Shown: positions 45,966-57,773 of the stretch, piece by piece
Position numbering within the stretch: position 1 is the first letter of the stretch
Layout: each line of letters begins with the position of its first letter
DNA from: Eucommia ulmoides
Lineage: Eukaryota > Streptophyta > Magnoliopsida > Garryales > Eucommiaceae
Direction: 5' to 3'
Length of the DNA: 64,000 bases
NCBI GenBank assembly: GCA_016647705.1
Contig: CM028328.1
Span: 42,167,429 to 42,231,428 of the forward strand
Notes under the pieces: model-generated
Databases searched by the model: none
The model's input: only the letters and a program-made list of their open reading frames with translations
Told to the model about the DNA's origin: nothing
Translations under genes and position numbers: made by a program

Positions 45966-46639
45966 TATATATAGATATATAATATAGTGTTTATATATAT
46001 GTGCGTATATGTATATTTAAATAGAGAGGAGGTTGGGCAGTGGGATTTATCAATTTTGGGAGGAGCTCAACGCAAGTGCGTCTTTCTTGATTCTCGATGG
46101 TGTAAATCCTGCAAGTTTGGATCGTGAGAAATTTTGTGAAAATCTGGGGAGATCGGTGAGAAACTACATGAAGAATATGATTCGTGAAATGGAGTTAGCG
46201 AACTTGGATATCAAAATAGCGACGAACACGATTAATCGATTCACACACACACAGTTCAACACTTTGTAGAGTGGGAGTCAGAGAGAGATGAGAGGTTGAG
46301 GGAGAGAGAGTTTTAATTTCGCTTTACTCCTCTTGTGATTTGGACCTTTTGGATTTCTCCCCTGAATAAATATTAATAATTAAAAAAGAATTAAATGACT
46401 GAAATACCCTTAATAAGACATTGACCATTACTTTGACTTAGAAGAATCCATCTCAGGGGCCAATTTGGAATAATTTTTAAATGTAAAAGACCCAATGTGT
46501 CGGATTGTAAATATCGGGGGCCAATTGGGCACCCGAGCCATTCGTTAGGGACCAAAAATGTCATTTTCCCTTTGTTTTTTAATCTTTTCTGGATAAAAGA
46601 GATAAATGTGTTTCATGTACATTCTATATGTTTTCCCAA

Positions 46640-47000
46640 ATAAATAAACAAAATAAAAGCTAAATATCTTGATGATACATATATATAGGTCATTTTTATA
46701 TATAAATCTTTTGTACATCTTCATATAATTATACTTTTCATACATATCAATATAATCGTCTTATATTCTCTCTAAATATTCTACCTCTCAATCATTCTGA
46801 CATGATATCAGAGCCAAGATTATGGGCATACTAAATATCTTGGTAATGCATCTATATGGGTCATTTTTATGTATAGATCTTTTGTACATCTTCATATAAT
46901 TGTACTTTATATGCATATCAATACAATCGTCTCATATTCTTTCTAAATATTTCATCTCTCAATCATTCTAATATGATATCAGAGCCAAGATTATGGGCAT
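46640..47000 (+). mobile_element. Copia LTR end and PBS, duplicated in tandem
   Basis: A block of about 168 bp (AAATATCTTG...ATTATGGGCAT) occurs twice, at about 46661-46830 and 46831-46998. Each ends in GATATCAGAGCCAAGATTATG, a tRNA-Met primer-binding site after an LTR end containing CTCAATCATTCT. It leads directly into the copia reverse-transcriptase remnant downstream on the same strand. Confidence 0.6.
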
Positions 47001-47090
47001 TAACATTTTATTTATTCGTAATCAAATCATCCGTGCAAGTTGGGATTGTATTTAAGAACGGATGTTAGATTTTTGTTCTTCATCGATCGA

Positions 47091-47874
47091 TCACTTGAGA
47101 ATTTTCAAATCACTATATAAGTCAAAGAAGCTACTCGACTTGTTGCAAAAATATTCTCTCATGAATATGGCGTCGACAATAAAGAGATATTTGCTTTGGT
47201 AGCTGGACTCACATTTGTCCATACTTTCCTTGTCGTTGGTGTCATTTGCTAATAGATTGAGATAGATGTCAAGAACGTCCTTCTCAATTGTGACCTCCTT
47301 GAGGAAGTTTATATGCATGCCCTTCCTAACCTAGCTACTCAACTCAAAGTTTGTTGCCTTTGTTAATGCCCTATATGGTCTCAAATAAGCTCCATGTAGT
47401 TGGTTCAAAATATTTAGTAGATCCACCAATTTGGTTTCACATCCAACACTCTTGATTCTTTTCTTTTTTCTTTCATGCCAAACTAACAATGAAATAATTC
47501 TTGTTATATTTTATGTGGATGACATGAAAATTACAAGGGATGATCTATGCGATATCTCAAGAAAAAAAATTTACTAGTCAATTCGATATGAAAGATCTTG
47601 GTGTGCTCACCTATTTTCTGGGCCTTGAAGTTTCATATGGTTTAGATGGATACTTTCTCTCACACTAAATGTGGATGGTATCACTAACTCCACCACTGTC
47701 AATACTCTTTAGAGTCGAATATCAGACTTAATCCACTAGATGGCTCCCCTCCCATGGACGTCAACCTCTATTGTCAACTACTTAGAAGTTTGATATATCT
47801 CACTGTTACTTGCCAAGACATTTTCTATGTTGTTCGTCAAGTAAGTTAGTTCTTGTTTACTTCTCGGACCACTC
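47091..47874 (+). pseudogene. Copia reverse transcriptase remnant
   Basis: In shifting plus-strand frames one can read RT landmarks in the right order: a LLEEVYM phrase (about 47300), the ALYGLK/WF region (about 47370-47410), the FYVDDM active-site box (about 47505), KDLGVLTYFLGLEV (about 47595-47635) and an SLIYLTVT segment (about 47790). Frameshifts and stops are frequent. This is dead copia sequence belonging with the LTR end at 46640-47000. The minus-strand ORF here is a shadow. Confidence 0.7.
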
Positions 47875-48110
47875 CACTATAAGAAAAACAGGCTTTAGCG
47901 ATAATTCTATTTAGCTGCTAAAAACATATTATTTTCACTAAAACCTTTGGTGGCAATTCATGCAATTGTCACCAATACTGCAATCGCTATAGAATATAAT
48001 GGTTCATTTACAATCAACCAGTAAAATTTACTTTCTAAATAAAATAGATTTAGTGGCTATTTAAATTTCATATAGCGGCAAATTTAAATGCCACTAAAAT
48101 TTAAAAAATA
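47875..48110 (+). mobile_element. CACTA element end, truncated
   Basis: Starts CACTATAAGAAAAACAGGC, a CACTA-type terminus, followed by short subterminal repeats (TTTAGCGA, TAGTGGC, GCCACTAAA). The other end was not found before the adjoining LTR remnant. Confidence 0.5.
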
Positions 48111-48586
48111 TTAGTTCACTGGGTTTTAAAAAAAAATAAAAAATTAAATGGCCCAAACTTTGACTTAAAAAATAAAAGGTTTTAACCAGAGTATTCTTTT
48201 AAGTTTAGGGGTCGGTTATCTCAGGGAAGATGTTAGACACCTCAAGACACCCGTTCGAAAATGGTAACTAGTGTCTAAATATTTTAAATTAAACTAGGTC
48301 CAAGTGTTGTTTGGTTGGTTAACACAATATTTTTCCCCTTATCCTTATTTATGTCATGCAAATGATGTAAAACTAATAAACGAATAATTGAAAAAAAAAG
48401 TCAAGTAAATAAAAACAAGTTAAATAAAATAAAAAATGTTCTATTTTTAAACCACTTATCGATTATGGAGGAGTCGACAAGCTTGGTCCCCAGGGAGGGT
48501 TTTGATTTTAGTTTTAAGTTATAATGGCAGAAACTTATTGAAAAAAGAAATGAAACAAAAATTTGAAAGACTTTTCCATTAAGACA

Positions 48587-48590
<4 letters not shown>

Positions 48591-48638
<48 letters not shown>
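48591..48638. repeat. (AT)n(GT)n microsatellite
   Basis: A short AT run followed by about 18 GT units. Confidence 0.95.
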
Positions 48639-48640
<2 letters not shown>

Positions 48641-48948
48641 TTTGTTAAGGAAAAAAATTTAAAGACTAAGAAAAACATTTTTGTTAGTTTTCGTTAACAA
48701 AGAAAGAAAATTTAAAAAAAAAAAACATTTATTAAAAAAAAAAAAACATTTTAAAATGTTTTTTTTTTTTTTTTGTTTTTTTTTTTTTTTTTTTTTTTGA
48801 AAAAAAAAAATATTTTAAAGAATCAAAAGGGCTTGGGTTTTTTGTGAAAAAAAAACTAAAAAAAAAAAATTAATTTAAATTTCCTTATGAAAGAAAACAT
48901 TTTTTAAGTAAGTAAGAAAAAAGAGATTTTGTTTTCTTATGAATAAAA

Positions 48949-49460
48949 TGTTGATAATTTGTTCCCTATAGATCTGAATCTATAAGACCTAATTCAACAT
49001 GTCAAATCACCAAGAATTCTAATGCACACGTAAACTGTGTACCTGGATCCATTACGATCAATTGACTTCTGATGCGGAATCCTATGACAATCGATCATGA
49101 AATAAACACAGATCGAGCGTGTACGTGGTCTTCCACAACCAAATCTCTGGAGTTCCTCGATGGAATTCGTGATTATCTTCTAGATGGGGATAAGAGAGCC
49201 ATCAAGATGATTTGGTGTCTTGGGGACCATAACCCTAATGTTATGTATTTATATAGTGTGATTAGGATTTCCATAATCCCCTAATCACCCCAATAGTTTT
49301 CGGTATCTACTCATTTAACCCACATTATTTTAAATAGTTCATGAGCTTATCCAAATTAATTAGATCACTTAATTTTTAGTCCATTAATTTTAAATAGCAA
49401 ATATAATTGTACTAATAATATGTTGCCCATAATTAGATTAGGAAATAAAATTTCCTAACA
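48949..49460 (-). repeat. 3' LTR of the copia element
   Basis: Plus-strand start TGTTGATAATTTG, end TTTCCTAACA; same length as its partner. A TATA-like ACATAAATA-type motif (complement of about 49242-49252) fits the promoter. The short ORF at 49072-49284 also occurs in the partner LTR and is not a gene. Confidence 0.92.
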
Positions 49461-49882
49461 ATCTCCCACTTGGGATACATATTATTCCTGAAATAATTAT
49501 ATTACAAAATTCTTTAGGCACACATTTGTATGTTATTTATCCTTAAACTTCTCTTTAAACAATCTGGTCCATCTCATATACCATCAATGGAATTACCGCA
49601 GCTTATATCACAATACAGTCGTGACTAAACTACGATGATCACCATACTAATATACTCAATGACATAGATCAAATGTAGATGAGTAGCATGAAAATTACAT
49701 GCAATGTGATCTTAGACATGCCTATTTCCATCTGGTCCAACTTTAGTCTTTAGTGAGATCATTACAAAGTCCTTAATGCAACGTAAACATTGCAAACAAA
49801 ACAAACCATCAACTTTATTCTGCAAAAATCTTAAACAATCTAATGTTCAAAGAAAAACATATAGAACAAAAAATGACTCCTA

Positions 49883-51438
49883 CTAAACCAAGGTATTAGA
49901 AAAAATAACGCCCATGTGAGAGGTGTGCTCATGAAAAACTTTAGGGGTTAAACCCTTGGTTAATGGGTACACTAGCATAAAATCTGTCCCTATATGTTCT
50001 ATAGCAATCTGTTTATCCTGAACTCTCTCCTTAACAACTAGAAACTTGATGTCAATAAATTTTGACTTCGTTGAGCTCCTATTGTTGTTGGAGTAAAGAA
50101 CTGCTGAATTATTGTCACGATAAATTTTCAATGGTCTTTCAATGCCATTTACCACATGCAGCCCAGTGACAAAGTTCTGCAACCACATTCCATGATTGGA
50201 AGCCTCATAGAAAGCAATGAACTCCGCTGCCATGGTTGAAGAAGCTCAGTCTGCTTAGCAGACTTCCATGAGATAGCTACTCCGGCCAGCATAAAAATAT
50301 AGCCTGATGTAGAGAGCCTACTATCATGGCATCCTGCAAAATCAGAGTCAGAGAACCCGATGATTTCCAAACCGTCTAATCTCCGATAAGTGAGCATGTA
50401 GTCTTCTGCTCTCCTCAAATAACGCATCACGCGTTTGGCTGCCTTCCAATGTTGTATGCCTAGATCAGTCAAGTATCTACCCAAAACTCCCACTATGAAT
50501 GCTATGTCGAGACGAGTACAGACCTGAGTGTACATTAGACTCCTCCTAATTGCTGACGCATAAGGAATCTTCTGCATCTCTTTTCTTTCAAGGTCATTGT
50601 TGGAGCATTGATTGAGACTAAACTTGTCCTCTTTAGCTACGGGCGTATCTCCCGGCTTACTGTCTTTCATATCGAATCTACTTAGAACCTTATAGATATA
50701 GCCCTTTTGTGATAATCCAAGGATACCTCGAGAACGATCTCTCAGTATCTGGATACCTAATACAAAATAGGCGTCACCAAGATCTTTCATTTCGAATTTC
50801 TTTGTCAGAAATTTCTTGGTTTCGTGCAATAAGCCTATATCGCTGCTAACGAGCAGAATATCATCGACATATAATATCAAGAAGATATATTTACTCCCAC
50901 TGGACTTATGATATACACAATCATCAATGACATTCACCTCAAAACCGTACGAAGTGATGACTTGATGAAACTTGTGATACTATTGACGAGAAGCTTGTTT
51001 GAGACCATAAATAAATTTTTTTAATTTACAGACCATGGACTTTGGATCTCCCGATACAAAATTTTCTGGCTGTACCATATAGATCGTCTTGTCAATGTTT
51101 CCATTGAGAAACACAGTCTTAACATCCATCTGATGCAACTCTAGATCAAAATGAGTCACTAGTGCCATTATAGTTCTAAAAGAGTCTTTCGAAGATACCG
51201 GAGAGAAAGTCTCTTTGTAGTTTATGCCTTCCTTTTGAGTAAAGCCTTTGACGACTAGACGAGTTTTATATCTCTTAATGTTACCCTTTGAATCCTTCTT
51301 GGTTTTATATATCGATTTACAACCAATGGGCTTCACACTTTCAGGTAACTTGACAAGATCCCAAACGTCATTGTCTTTCATAGACTTCAACTCATCCTTC
51401 ATGGCATCAATCCATTTTTTAGAGTTAGAACTGTACAT
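49883..51438 (-). pseudogene. Copia reverse transcriptase and RNase H, disrupted
   Basis: Order on the minus strand: RT N-terminus (WIDAMKDELKSM, VVKGFTQKEGINY, the FSPV box, QMDVKTVFLNG, YGLKQA), a stop TAG at 50980-50982 where most copia elements have Trp, then the LYVDDILL active-site box, KDLGDAYFVLGIQI, and RNase H with SDSDFAGC. A frameshift near 50240 moves the RNase H end (MAAEFIAFYEASN, RDNNSAV) to another frame, which ends at 49883. The RT would copy element RNA into DNA; this copy cannot make it. Confidence 0.9.
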
Positions 51439-52780
51439 GGCTTAACAGAAGTTGATTGAGTCATCCTCTGTTAAACCAACTCCATCCTCATTCTCTTGGA
51501 GAAAGACGATATATTCATTCGAAATTGCACTTCTCCTCTCCCATGTGGATCTCCTTAATGTCACTTCTTGAGGTTGTTGAGTTTGTTCCATAGGTTGTGG
51601 TTGAGGAAGAATCTCATTGTTGTCTTGTTCTGGAACAATGTCAGGAATGGGAGCTTGAGCCTAAACATCATTATCTAGAACTGGAGCGGTGTTTTGAATA
51701 GCGATAGGTATAGAGACATGATCACTGTCAATAACATGTTCCCCTTCGAAGAAAACTATGTCTTGAACAGCGATAGGTACAGAGATCTGATCACCGTCAA
51801 TAATAGATTCTTCTTTAAAGACAACATTCTTATGTTTCTTTCCCCCTCAAACTCAACACTCTCAAGGAATCTCGCATTTTTCGTTTCAAAGAAGGATCTT
51901 GATGTGGGATCGTAAAACTTGTAGCCCCAAGAACGTTCAACATAACCAACAAAATAGCAGCTAATCATTCTTGAGTCCAGTTTTATTTCATGTGGCCTAT
52001 AAGGCCGTGCCTTAGCTGGATAACTCAAAATGTGCAAATGCCTAATGCTAGGCTTCTTGCCTGTCCAAAGCTCATAGGGGGTTTTGGTAATTGCTTTGCT
52101 GGGTACCCTGTTAATAATGTGTACTGCGGTCTTTAAAGCTTCTCCCCAAAGTGACTCTGGCAGGGAGGAATGACTAATCATACTCCTTACCATATTCTTA
52201 AGAGTCCAGTTTCGTAGCTCCACAACACCGTTCATGCTGAGTTTGCCCGACATGGCGTATTGCGGAACAATTCCACACTCATTGAGGAAAATCACGAAGG
52301 GTCCTGGACGTTATTCTCTTGATCTGTCATTTCTCCCGTAGTATTCGCCACCACGGTCCGATCTGACAGCCTTAATTTTCTTTCCAAGTTGAAGTTCAAC
52401 TTCAGCTTTAAAAGACTTGAAAATGTCCAAGGATTGAGACTTCTCATGAATCAAATATATGTACCCATAATGAGAGTAGTCGTCTATGAACGTAATAAAA
52501 TGTTGTTGTCCATTCCACGAAGCCGTAGGGAATAGACCACAAATATCCGTATGTATTCGTTCTAAGACATCTGTAACTCTCTCGGCACCTAATTTCCTTT
52601 CGTTTGTCTGTTTCCCTTTGATGCACTCAATAAAGACTTGAAAGTATGTCAAATCTAGGGGTTCAAGAATTCCATCCGACACAAGTCTCTAAATTCTCTG
52701 ATTAGAGATATAACCTAAGCGCTTGTGCCATAAGGTGGCGGAATTCTTATTGAATTTTTGCTTTTACCACATAAATTTGT
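51439..52780 (-). pseudogene. Copia integrase with GAG-pre-integrase region, disrupted
   Basis: From the upstream end: an LWHKRLG pre-integrase motif with a TAG stop just after it (about 52692), a FIDDYSHYGYIY catalytic-core segment, KAVRSDRGGEYYG, a stop TAA near 52312, then the C-terminal part ([34 protein letters not shown]) and the hinge toward RT. A frame change occurs near 51800. Integrase would insert the DNA copy into the genome. Confidence 0.88.
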
Positions 52781-53146
52781 TTACAGTATTTCATTATAAG
52801 AACTAATGTCAAGCATATATAGATTATCAATCAAAGAACCAGGACCAATAAGATTTGAACCTTGATAGAGACTAACATTATTATTTTCGAAAGAACAATT
52901 AAAACTTGATTTGTCCAAACTAGAAATAAAAATCAAATTCCGTCTAAAAGACGGTGCAACAAAAATCTCATACAAATCCAAATAAAATCTAGTTTTCAAC
53001 CGTAATATAAAAGTCTCTATAGCTTCCACTGCAACTTTATTGTCATTGCCCACAAAGATGAATATTTCAGAATCACTTAGTAGTCGGCTCCATAGGCAAT
53101 CTTGCATAGTCATACTTATGTGAGTAGTAGCTCCAGAATCTACCCA
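52781..53146 (-). pseudogene. Copia aspartic protease region
   Basis: The frame continues directly from gag after one TAG. It begins with the protease motif DSGATTH (about 53143-53120), then an LRLKTRFYLDLYE phrase typical of the copia region between protease and integrase. It ends at a TAA at 52781. Confidence 0.85.
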
Positions 53147-53750
53147 CTAAGTACTCATAGGTACAAAAGCAAAATTAACTTCAGAACAAACCAAGGATAG
53201 AATCATACCCTTTTTTGTACGCCAGGCGGCGTACTTGGAACACTCATTCTTCATGTGTTCCTTCTTCTTGCAGAAGTAATAGGTAAAGTCCTCATCATGT
53301 TTCTTTTGTTTCTTCTGCTGAGAAGATCCTTCCGCTGCAACCTCAGCTCTCTTTTTTTTCTTGCTTTGAGAAGTTGAGGCCAAGTGAGCACTTTCAATCT
53401 TATCTCGCTCTTGTCTCCCTTCTTTTTGCACACAGTGAGATATAAGCTCATTAAGGGACCATTTGTCCTTCTGAGTATTATAACTCACTTTGAATTGTCC
53501 AAAGTGTGCAGGAAAAGAGATCAAAACTAAGTATACGAGCAAGTCATCAGACAGCTCTAACTTTAGTTCCTTTAGTTTTGATGCTAGATTAGACATCTCC
53601 ATGATGTACTCCCTTATGTTCTCTTTTCCCTTATACTTCATCGCGATGAGTTTACCCAGAAGGTTACTTGCTTCCGACTTTTCGTTTTTGGCAAAGAACT
53701 GCTCAATTTCCTCCAAGAAAATCGTGGCATTTTTGCTCTCAACAAGTTAT
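53147..53750 (-). pseudogene. Copia gag (UBN2-type) C-terminal part
   Basis: Contains the gag core (AMKYKGKENIREYIMEM, LVYLVLISFPAHFGQF, KDKWSLNELISHCVQKEG), a Lys-rich stretch, then a zinc knuckle whose first Cys is Tyr and whose Gly-His is Glu-His, so it is degenerate. The N-terminal part of gag is absent; upstream lies repeat-rich leader. A TAG at 53147-53149 separates it from protease in the same frame. Confidence 0.85.
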
Positions 53751-54050
53751 GTCAAACAATAAGCCTTCATTTGGGCCGACTTATTGTTCACATGGAAATT
53801 TGATAATCATCACACATTTATTCTCACAGGTATGTTTATTATTTGGCCAAACAATAACCTTCCTTAGAGCCGATTATTGATTGCATAGATAATAACCATA
53901 CTAATCTTAAACAATGTTTATTATTTAGTTAAAACAACAACCTTCCTTTGGGTCGGTTGTGGTTTGCATAAATAATAAACATCAATGTTTATTATTTGGC
54001 CAAACAATAGTCCTCATTTAGGCTGGCTATTGCTTGCATAAATAATAAAC
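53751..54050 (-). repeat. Hairpin-forming repeats in the copia leader
   Basis: Three to four units of about 65-90 bp carry AACAATA-x-CCTTC-x-TT-x-GG-x-CG-x-TATTGTTTGCAT and ATAATAAAC. Each has inverted ends (CAATA/TATTG) around a TTNGGNC loop. They resemble the hairpins in the element C array (32330-33570) in position and design. Confidence 0.6.
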
Positions 54051-54159
54051 ACTTATATCTCTATATCCCAAAATAATCTATATTGAAACCCTTTTAAATT
54101 ATTTCAAGATACACGATTTTAATAGGTGATCGTCCTTAAAATTGGAAATAATTGAATCT

Positions 54160-54560
54160 GTATTCAAGTCGTCGGTCAACTGACCGATCGACCGATGTTG
54201 GGCAACCTTAACATCCTGTATCGATCGGTTGACCAACCATAAAGGGTCGGTCGACCGATCGATCAAAACCTCAAAATCGGCATCCTGAATTAATCGATCG
54301 ATCGACCGAGAAGTTTCGGTCAACCGATTTAACCCTAATTCAACTATATCTGATTTTAAATCTCAATTTTGACCACAATTCAATTAGATTTTGGAAAAAC
54401 TCAAAACATGAAAGTTGTAGATCTTATTTTTATCTTTCCATAGAATTTTGAATGACCTCAATCGGAGTTCGTGTAAAAAGGTTATGGCCAAAATATGAAT
54501 GCTAGTCAAAACTGTCAAACCGTCTCCGAATAGATCAGTCGATCGATTAGTCGACCGACA
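54160..54560 (-). repeat. Cluster of GGTCGACCGA-type motifs in the copia leader
   Basis: At least eight variants of TCGGTCGACCGATCGA-like self-complementary sequence within 400 bp, for example around 54178-54200, 54243-54265, 54290-54330 and 54535-54565. Similar motifs are clustered in the Sirevirus-like LTRs. Confidence 0.75.
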
Positions 54561-54800
54561 TGTTCAGATCTGGTTCGTCTCTTTCATATCTGCGGCGAAA
54601 AGACCCCAAAAAATCCAAATTTTTTTCCTTAGATCCATAATATTTAGAAGGAAATCACGTAAATCATTCAAAACACATAATAAATCTTAATATTTTCTCC
54701 CATTATTTTCACAAACAAGCTAACTTTAATGGAAAAACACAAATCCTAAAATTCTACGAACTTGAAAATCTCAAGAACCCTAATGATATAACATGAAGTA

Positions 54801-54813
54801 GGCTCTGATACCA
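54801..54813 (-). other. Primer-binding site of the copia element
   Basis: The minus strand reads TGGTATCAGAGCC, a perfect complement to the 3' end of initiator-Met tRNA, three bases from the LTR end. Confidence 0.95.
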
Positions 54814-54815
54814 CT

Positions 54816-55327
54816 TGTTGATAATTTATTTCTTATAAATCTGAATCTATAAGACCTAATTCAACATGTCAAATCACCAAGAGTTCTAATGTACATGTAA
54901 ACTCCGTACCTGGATCTATTACGATCAATTGACTTCTGATGCGGAATCCTATGACAATCGATCACGAGATAAGAACGGATCGAGTGGGTACGTGGTCTTC
55001 CTCAACCAAATCTCTGGAGTTCCTCGATAGGATTCGTGATTCTCTTCTAGATGGGGAGAAAAAAGCTGTCAAGATGATTTGGTGTCTTAGAGACCATAAC
55101 TCTAATGTTATGTATTTATACGGTGTGATTAGAGTTCCCATAATCCCCTAATTACCCCAATAGTTTTCGGTATCTACTCATTTAACCCGCATTATTTTGA
55201 GTAGTCCATGGGCTTACCCAAATTATTTATATCACTTAATTTTTAGCCCATTAATTTTAAAAAGCAAATATAATTGTACTAATAATATATTGCCCATAAT
55301 TAGATTAGGAAATAAAATTTCCTAACA
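54816..55327 (-). repeat. 5' LTR of the copia element
   Basis: The partner of 48949-49460, differing at scattered positions. It begins TGTTGATAATTTA and ends TTTCCTAACA on the plus strand. Confidence 0.92.
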
Positions 55328-56014
55328 TGAAAACAAACTTATTTTAATGCAAATGGAAAAAACAGTTTTGGTTATGTTGCGAAAAAAACACATTTTAAAG
55401 TTAAATGTTTAGTTTTCATGAAAAAATTTCTTGAAGTAAAAGGTTTGGTTTTCTTATAAAGAAAGCACAATTTTTGCGTAAAAAACTTTATAAAAAATAT
55501 TTTTAAAAAAATTAAGTATAGAAAACATTTTTAACATTTTGAAGAAACCCATTTGGTTTTAATTTGTACGGAAGCAAAATATTTTTTAGAAAATATCTTT
55601 TTGAGTTAAAATGAAAGAAAAATTAAAGTTTTTGTTAAGAACCTTTTTTAGGGAAAAAAAAGATCCTTAAATGAAGGAAAATATTTCTTTTTAAAAATAA
55701 ATTTTCTCTTTTATGGAAAATGATTTTTAGAGTAAAAAATTTTTTTTTTTTAAAGTTTCTTTATTTTTCAAAGAAGAGAAAAAAGACTTAGTTTTTCTTA
55801 TTTTTTAGCAAAGTGAAAAATGGCAAATTTTTTACATATATTTTTGTCAAAATAACATTAACTAAAACCACTTGGAGGAATGATTTTCCTTAACCCTCAT
55901 TTAAAGTTTAGTTTCTCACATAATTGGAAAATCTAAAAATGAGGTACGAAGAACTCTCCCTTTATAGTTTTTAGTTAGGCAAAACTATTTTGTTTTAATT
56001 ATATCATGGAGTCC

Positions 56015-56015
<1 letters not shown>

Positions 56016-56056
<41 letters not shown>
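56016..56056. repeat. (AT)n microsatellite
   Basis: About 20 AT units inside the Tat-like LTR remnant. Confidence 0.95.
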
Positions 56057-56059
<3 letters not shown>

Positions 56060-57535
56060 GAAAATCGCGAAATCCGAAATGGAGAATAGGGTGTCCTCCC
56101 TTGTTCGACCTTTAGATAGGGAGAACTCGACTTACGTTATATATGTACATGTATAAAAAAAAAATTGCAGGAAATTTGACGTGCGGAAAGAATTAGAACA
56201 GTAAAGTGTAGAAAACTAAAAACGTGAAAATACGCAGAATAGAAAGTAAATGACAGTAAAGTAAATACAGAAAAATAAAATCGCGAAAAAGGCAGATAGT
56301 ATAAAAATAAATGATAGTAAATGAAATACAAAAAAATAAATTTGTTTTCAGTGTTACATGGGAACGTATTTTTTAGGTTATGACCGATTTTATTTGTCCT
56401 CCTCTAGATAGGTAAAAAAATGAAAATATGTGTTTGATGAGGTTTAAGGAACTTACCTTGCTAATGGAGGAAGTTTTTCCTTTGTATTTCCTCATCCTTC
56501 TTTATTTGTCTTTGATCTCTTTTTGTAGAGATTTTATAAGACTTCTAAACTAACTTTCTAATTTTTAAGAGAGATAAAGTATTATTGCGAGTATTTCGAG
56601 AGCAAACAAGGGTGAACACTAGCAGTGGGAGGGCACCTCTATTTATTGAGATAGAAATCCGCACACTGACCAGGGTACATGCCCTGGTGAGTGCGCAACC
56701 CCTTTGACAGGCGCTAGTAGCTGTCTTTCGGTGGATAACTACCCCCTATTTCGTGTAAATGCACATTTTAGTCCCCCTATTTTGGGAATTGAGTAGTTGA
56801 CTTTATTTTTCAACTTCCTTAAGTCTTACCATTAAGGGTAATGACCTACCAAGATGGCTATTGGCATTCCAATTTGGAATTCTAATGCTCCATCTTATTT
56901 CCGAGAGGTATACATGAGGTGAAATTAATGTTTTGAGCACTTTTTTATCAATTAAATGTCATGTTTTAGGTTTTTTTGGTAAAATTAAAATAAAAAACAT
57001 GAAATTAAACTATCCAATTTTATATTGGAATATTCAATTTCAAAAATTAACACTCAATTGCTCGTTAATTTGATGAAACTGGTGAAAAAACATAATTTTG
57101 GAGCAAAAATGAAAAGTAGCTGGAATTAGTGAAATTTCTTAAAATTAAAGGGTGGAAACCGAAATTAATTACATCCAAAGTAATTTTCCATGAAAATTAA
57201 CTTTAAATTTAATCAATTTGGTCTCATATTAACTTTTATAAATTTCAATTTTAGCCCAAACTTTTTTTCCCCCCGAAATTTCTTCCAATTATCGATTTTG
57301 TCTTTTTATTTTTTAAAATGTTATGTAAAAACTAAACACACAAATCTAAGGCGTGAATTCATCTCTTTAAACATGATTCAATATTTGTCTGAATTTGCGC
57401 ATTAAACCTAACAGTTTTATTATTAAATGTGAAAATGAGCAAGACAAAATGCGGTGTATACAATCGATAACATTGTTATTTTGCTTCTTGAAGTCTAATT
57501 CACCAAATAAAATCATTGTCCCACTAAGTTACCAT

Positions 57536-57772
57536 TGGGTCATAGATCTACCCAAGAGGGGGGTGAATTAGATAATTATAAAAATTTAAACAATTAAAGT
57601 ATCAAACAAGCAATAACCAAATTTTCCAATCCAATTATTATCTTGAGTTTACAATGGAAACATGTTTAACTAATACACAACCAAGCAAATAGAGATAGAG
57701 AAATTGAACAGACAGATTTATCCTGATTTGATAAGCTACTTTTGGCAATGTCCAATCCCTATAGACATGCCA
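57536..57772 (-). mobile_element. Sirevirus-like LTR end fragment
   Basis: Begins with the family LTR-end phrase CTACCCAAGAGGGGGGTGAA, then an AATTATTATCTTGAG stretch closer to the 18187-20376 subfamily than to element A, and a GATAAGCTACTTTTGGCAAT phrase equivalent to about 1110-1125. It stops where an unrelated LTR piece begins. Confidence 0.65.
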
Positions 57773-57773
57773 T

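Larger units (their letters stand above)
41539..46570. mobile_element. Mutator-like foldback element with long terminal inverted repeats
   Basis: The left end GGGAAATGATTTTTTTTATCCC and the complement of the right end (GGGAAAATGACATTTTTGGT) start inverted repeats of about 570 bp (41539-42130 against about 46005-46570). The flanks TTTGCTTTT (41530-41538) and TTTGTTTTT (46571-46579) fit a 9-bp Mutator-type duplication with one change. No transposase (MUDR) was recognised. ORFs at 41866-42222 and 46033-46269 lie in the two repeats and are mirror images, so they are not separate genes. Confidence 0.75.
48949..55327 (-). mobile_element. Ty1/copia retrotransposon, structurally complete but dead
   Basis: Two 512-bp LTRs (48949-49460 and 54816-55327), flanks TAAAA and TGAAA (one mismatch), a perfect initiator-Met primer-binding site, a polypurine tract (AAGTGGGAGAT, complement of 49461-49471) and the copia order gag, protease, integrase, reverse transcriptase, RNase H on the minus strand. 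Many in-frame stops and at least two frameshifts prevent expression. Confidence 0.95.
48115..57462 (-). mobile_element. Tat/Ogre-like LTR remnant (copy 2), split by the copia element
   Basis: Same family as 16355-21134. The left part carries GACACCCGTTCGAAAATGG and the CCACTTATCGATTA phrase; the right part carries ACTATCCAATTTTATATTGG and ends GCGGTGTATACA. The middle is degenerate A/T sequence, with the copia element 48949-55327 inserted. No coding sequence of its own. The left boundary is approximate. Confidence 0.55.
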
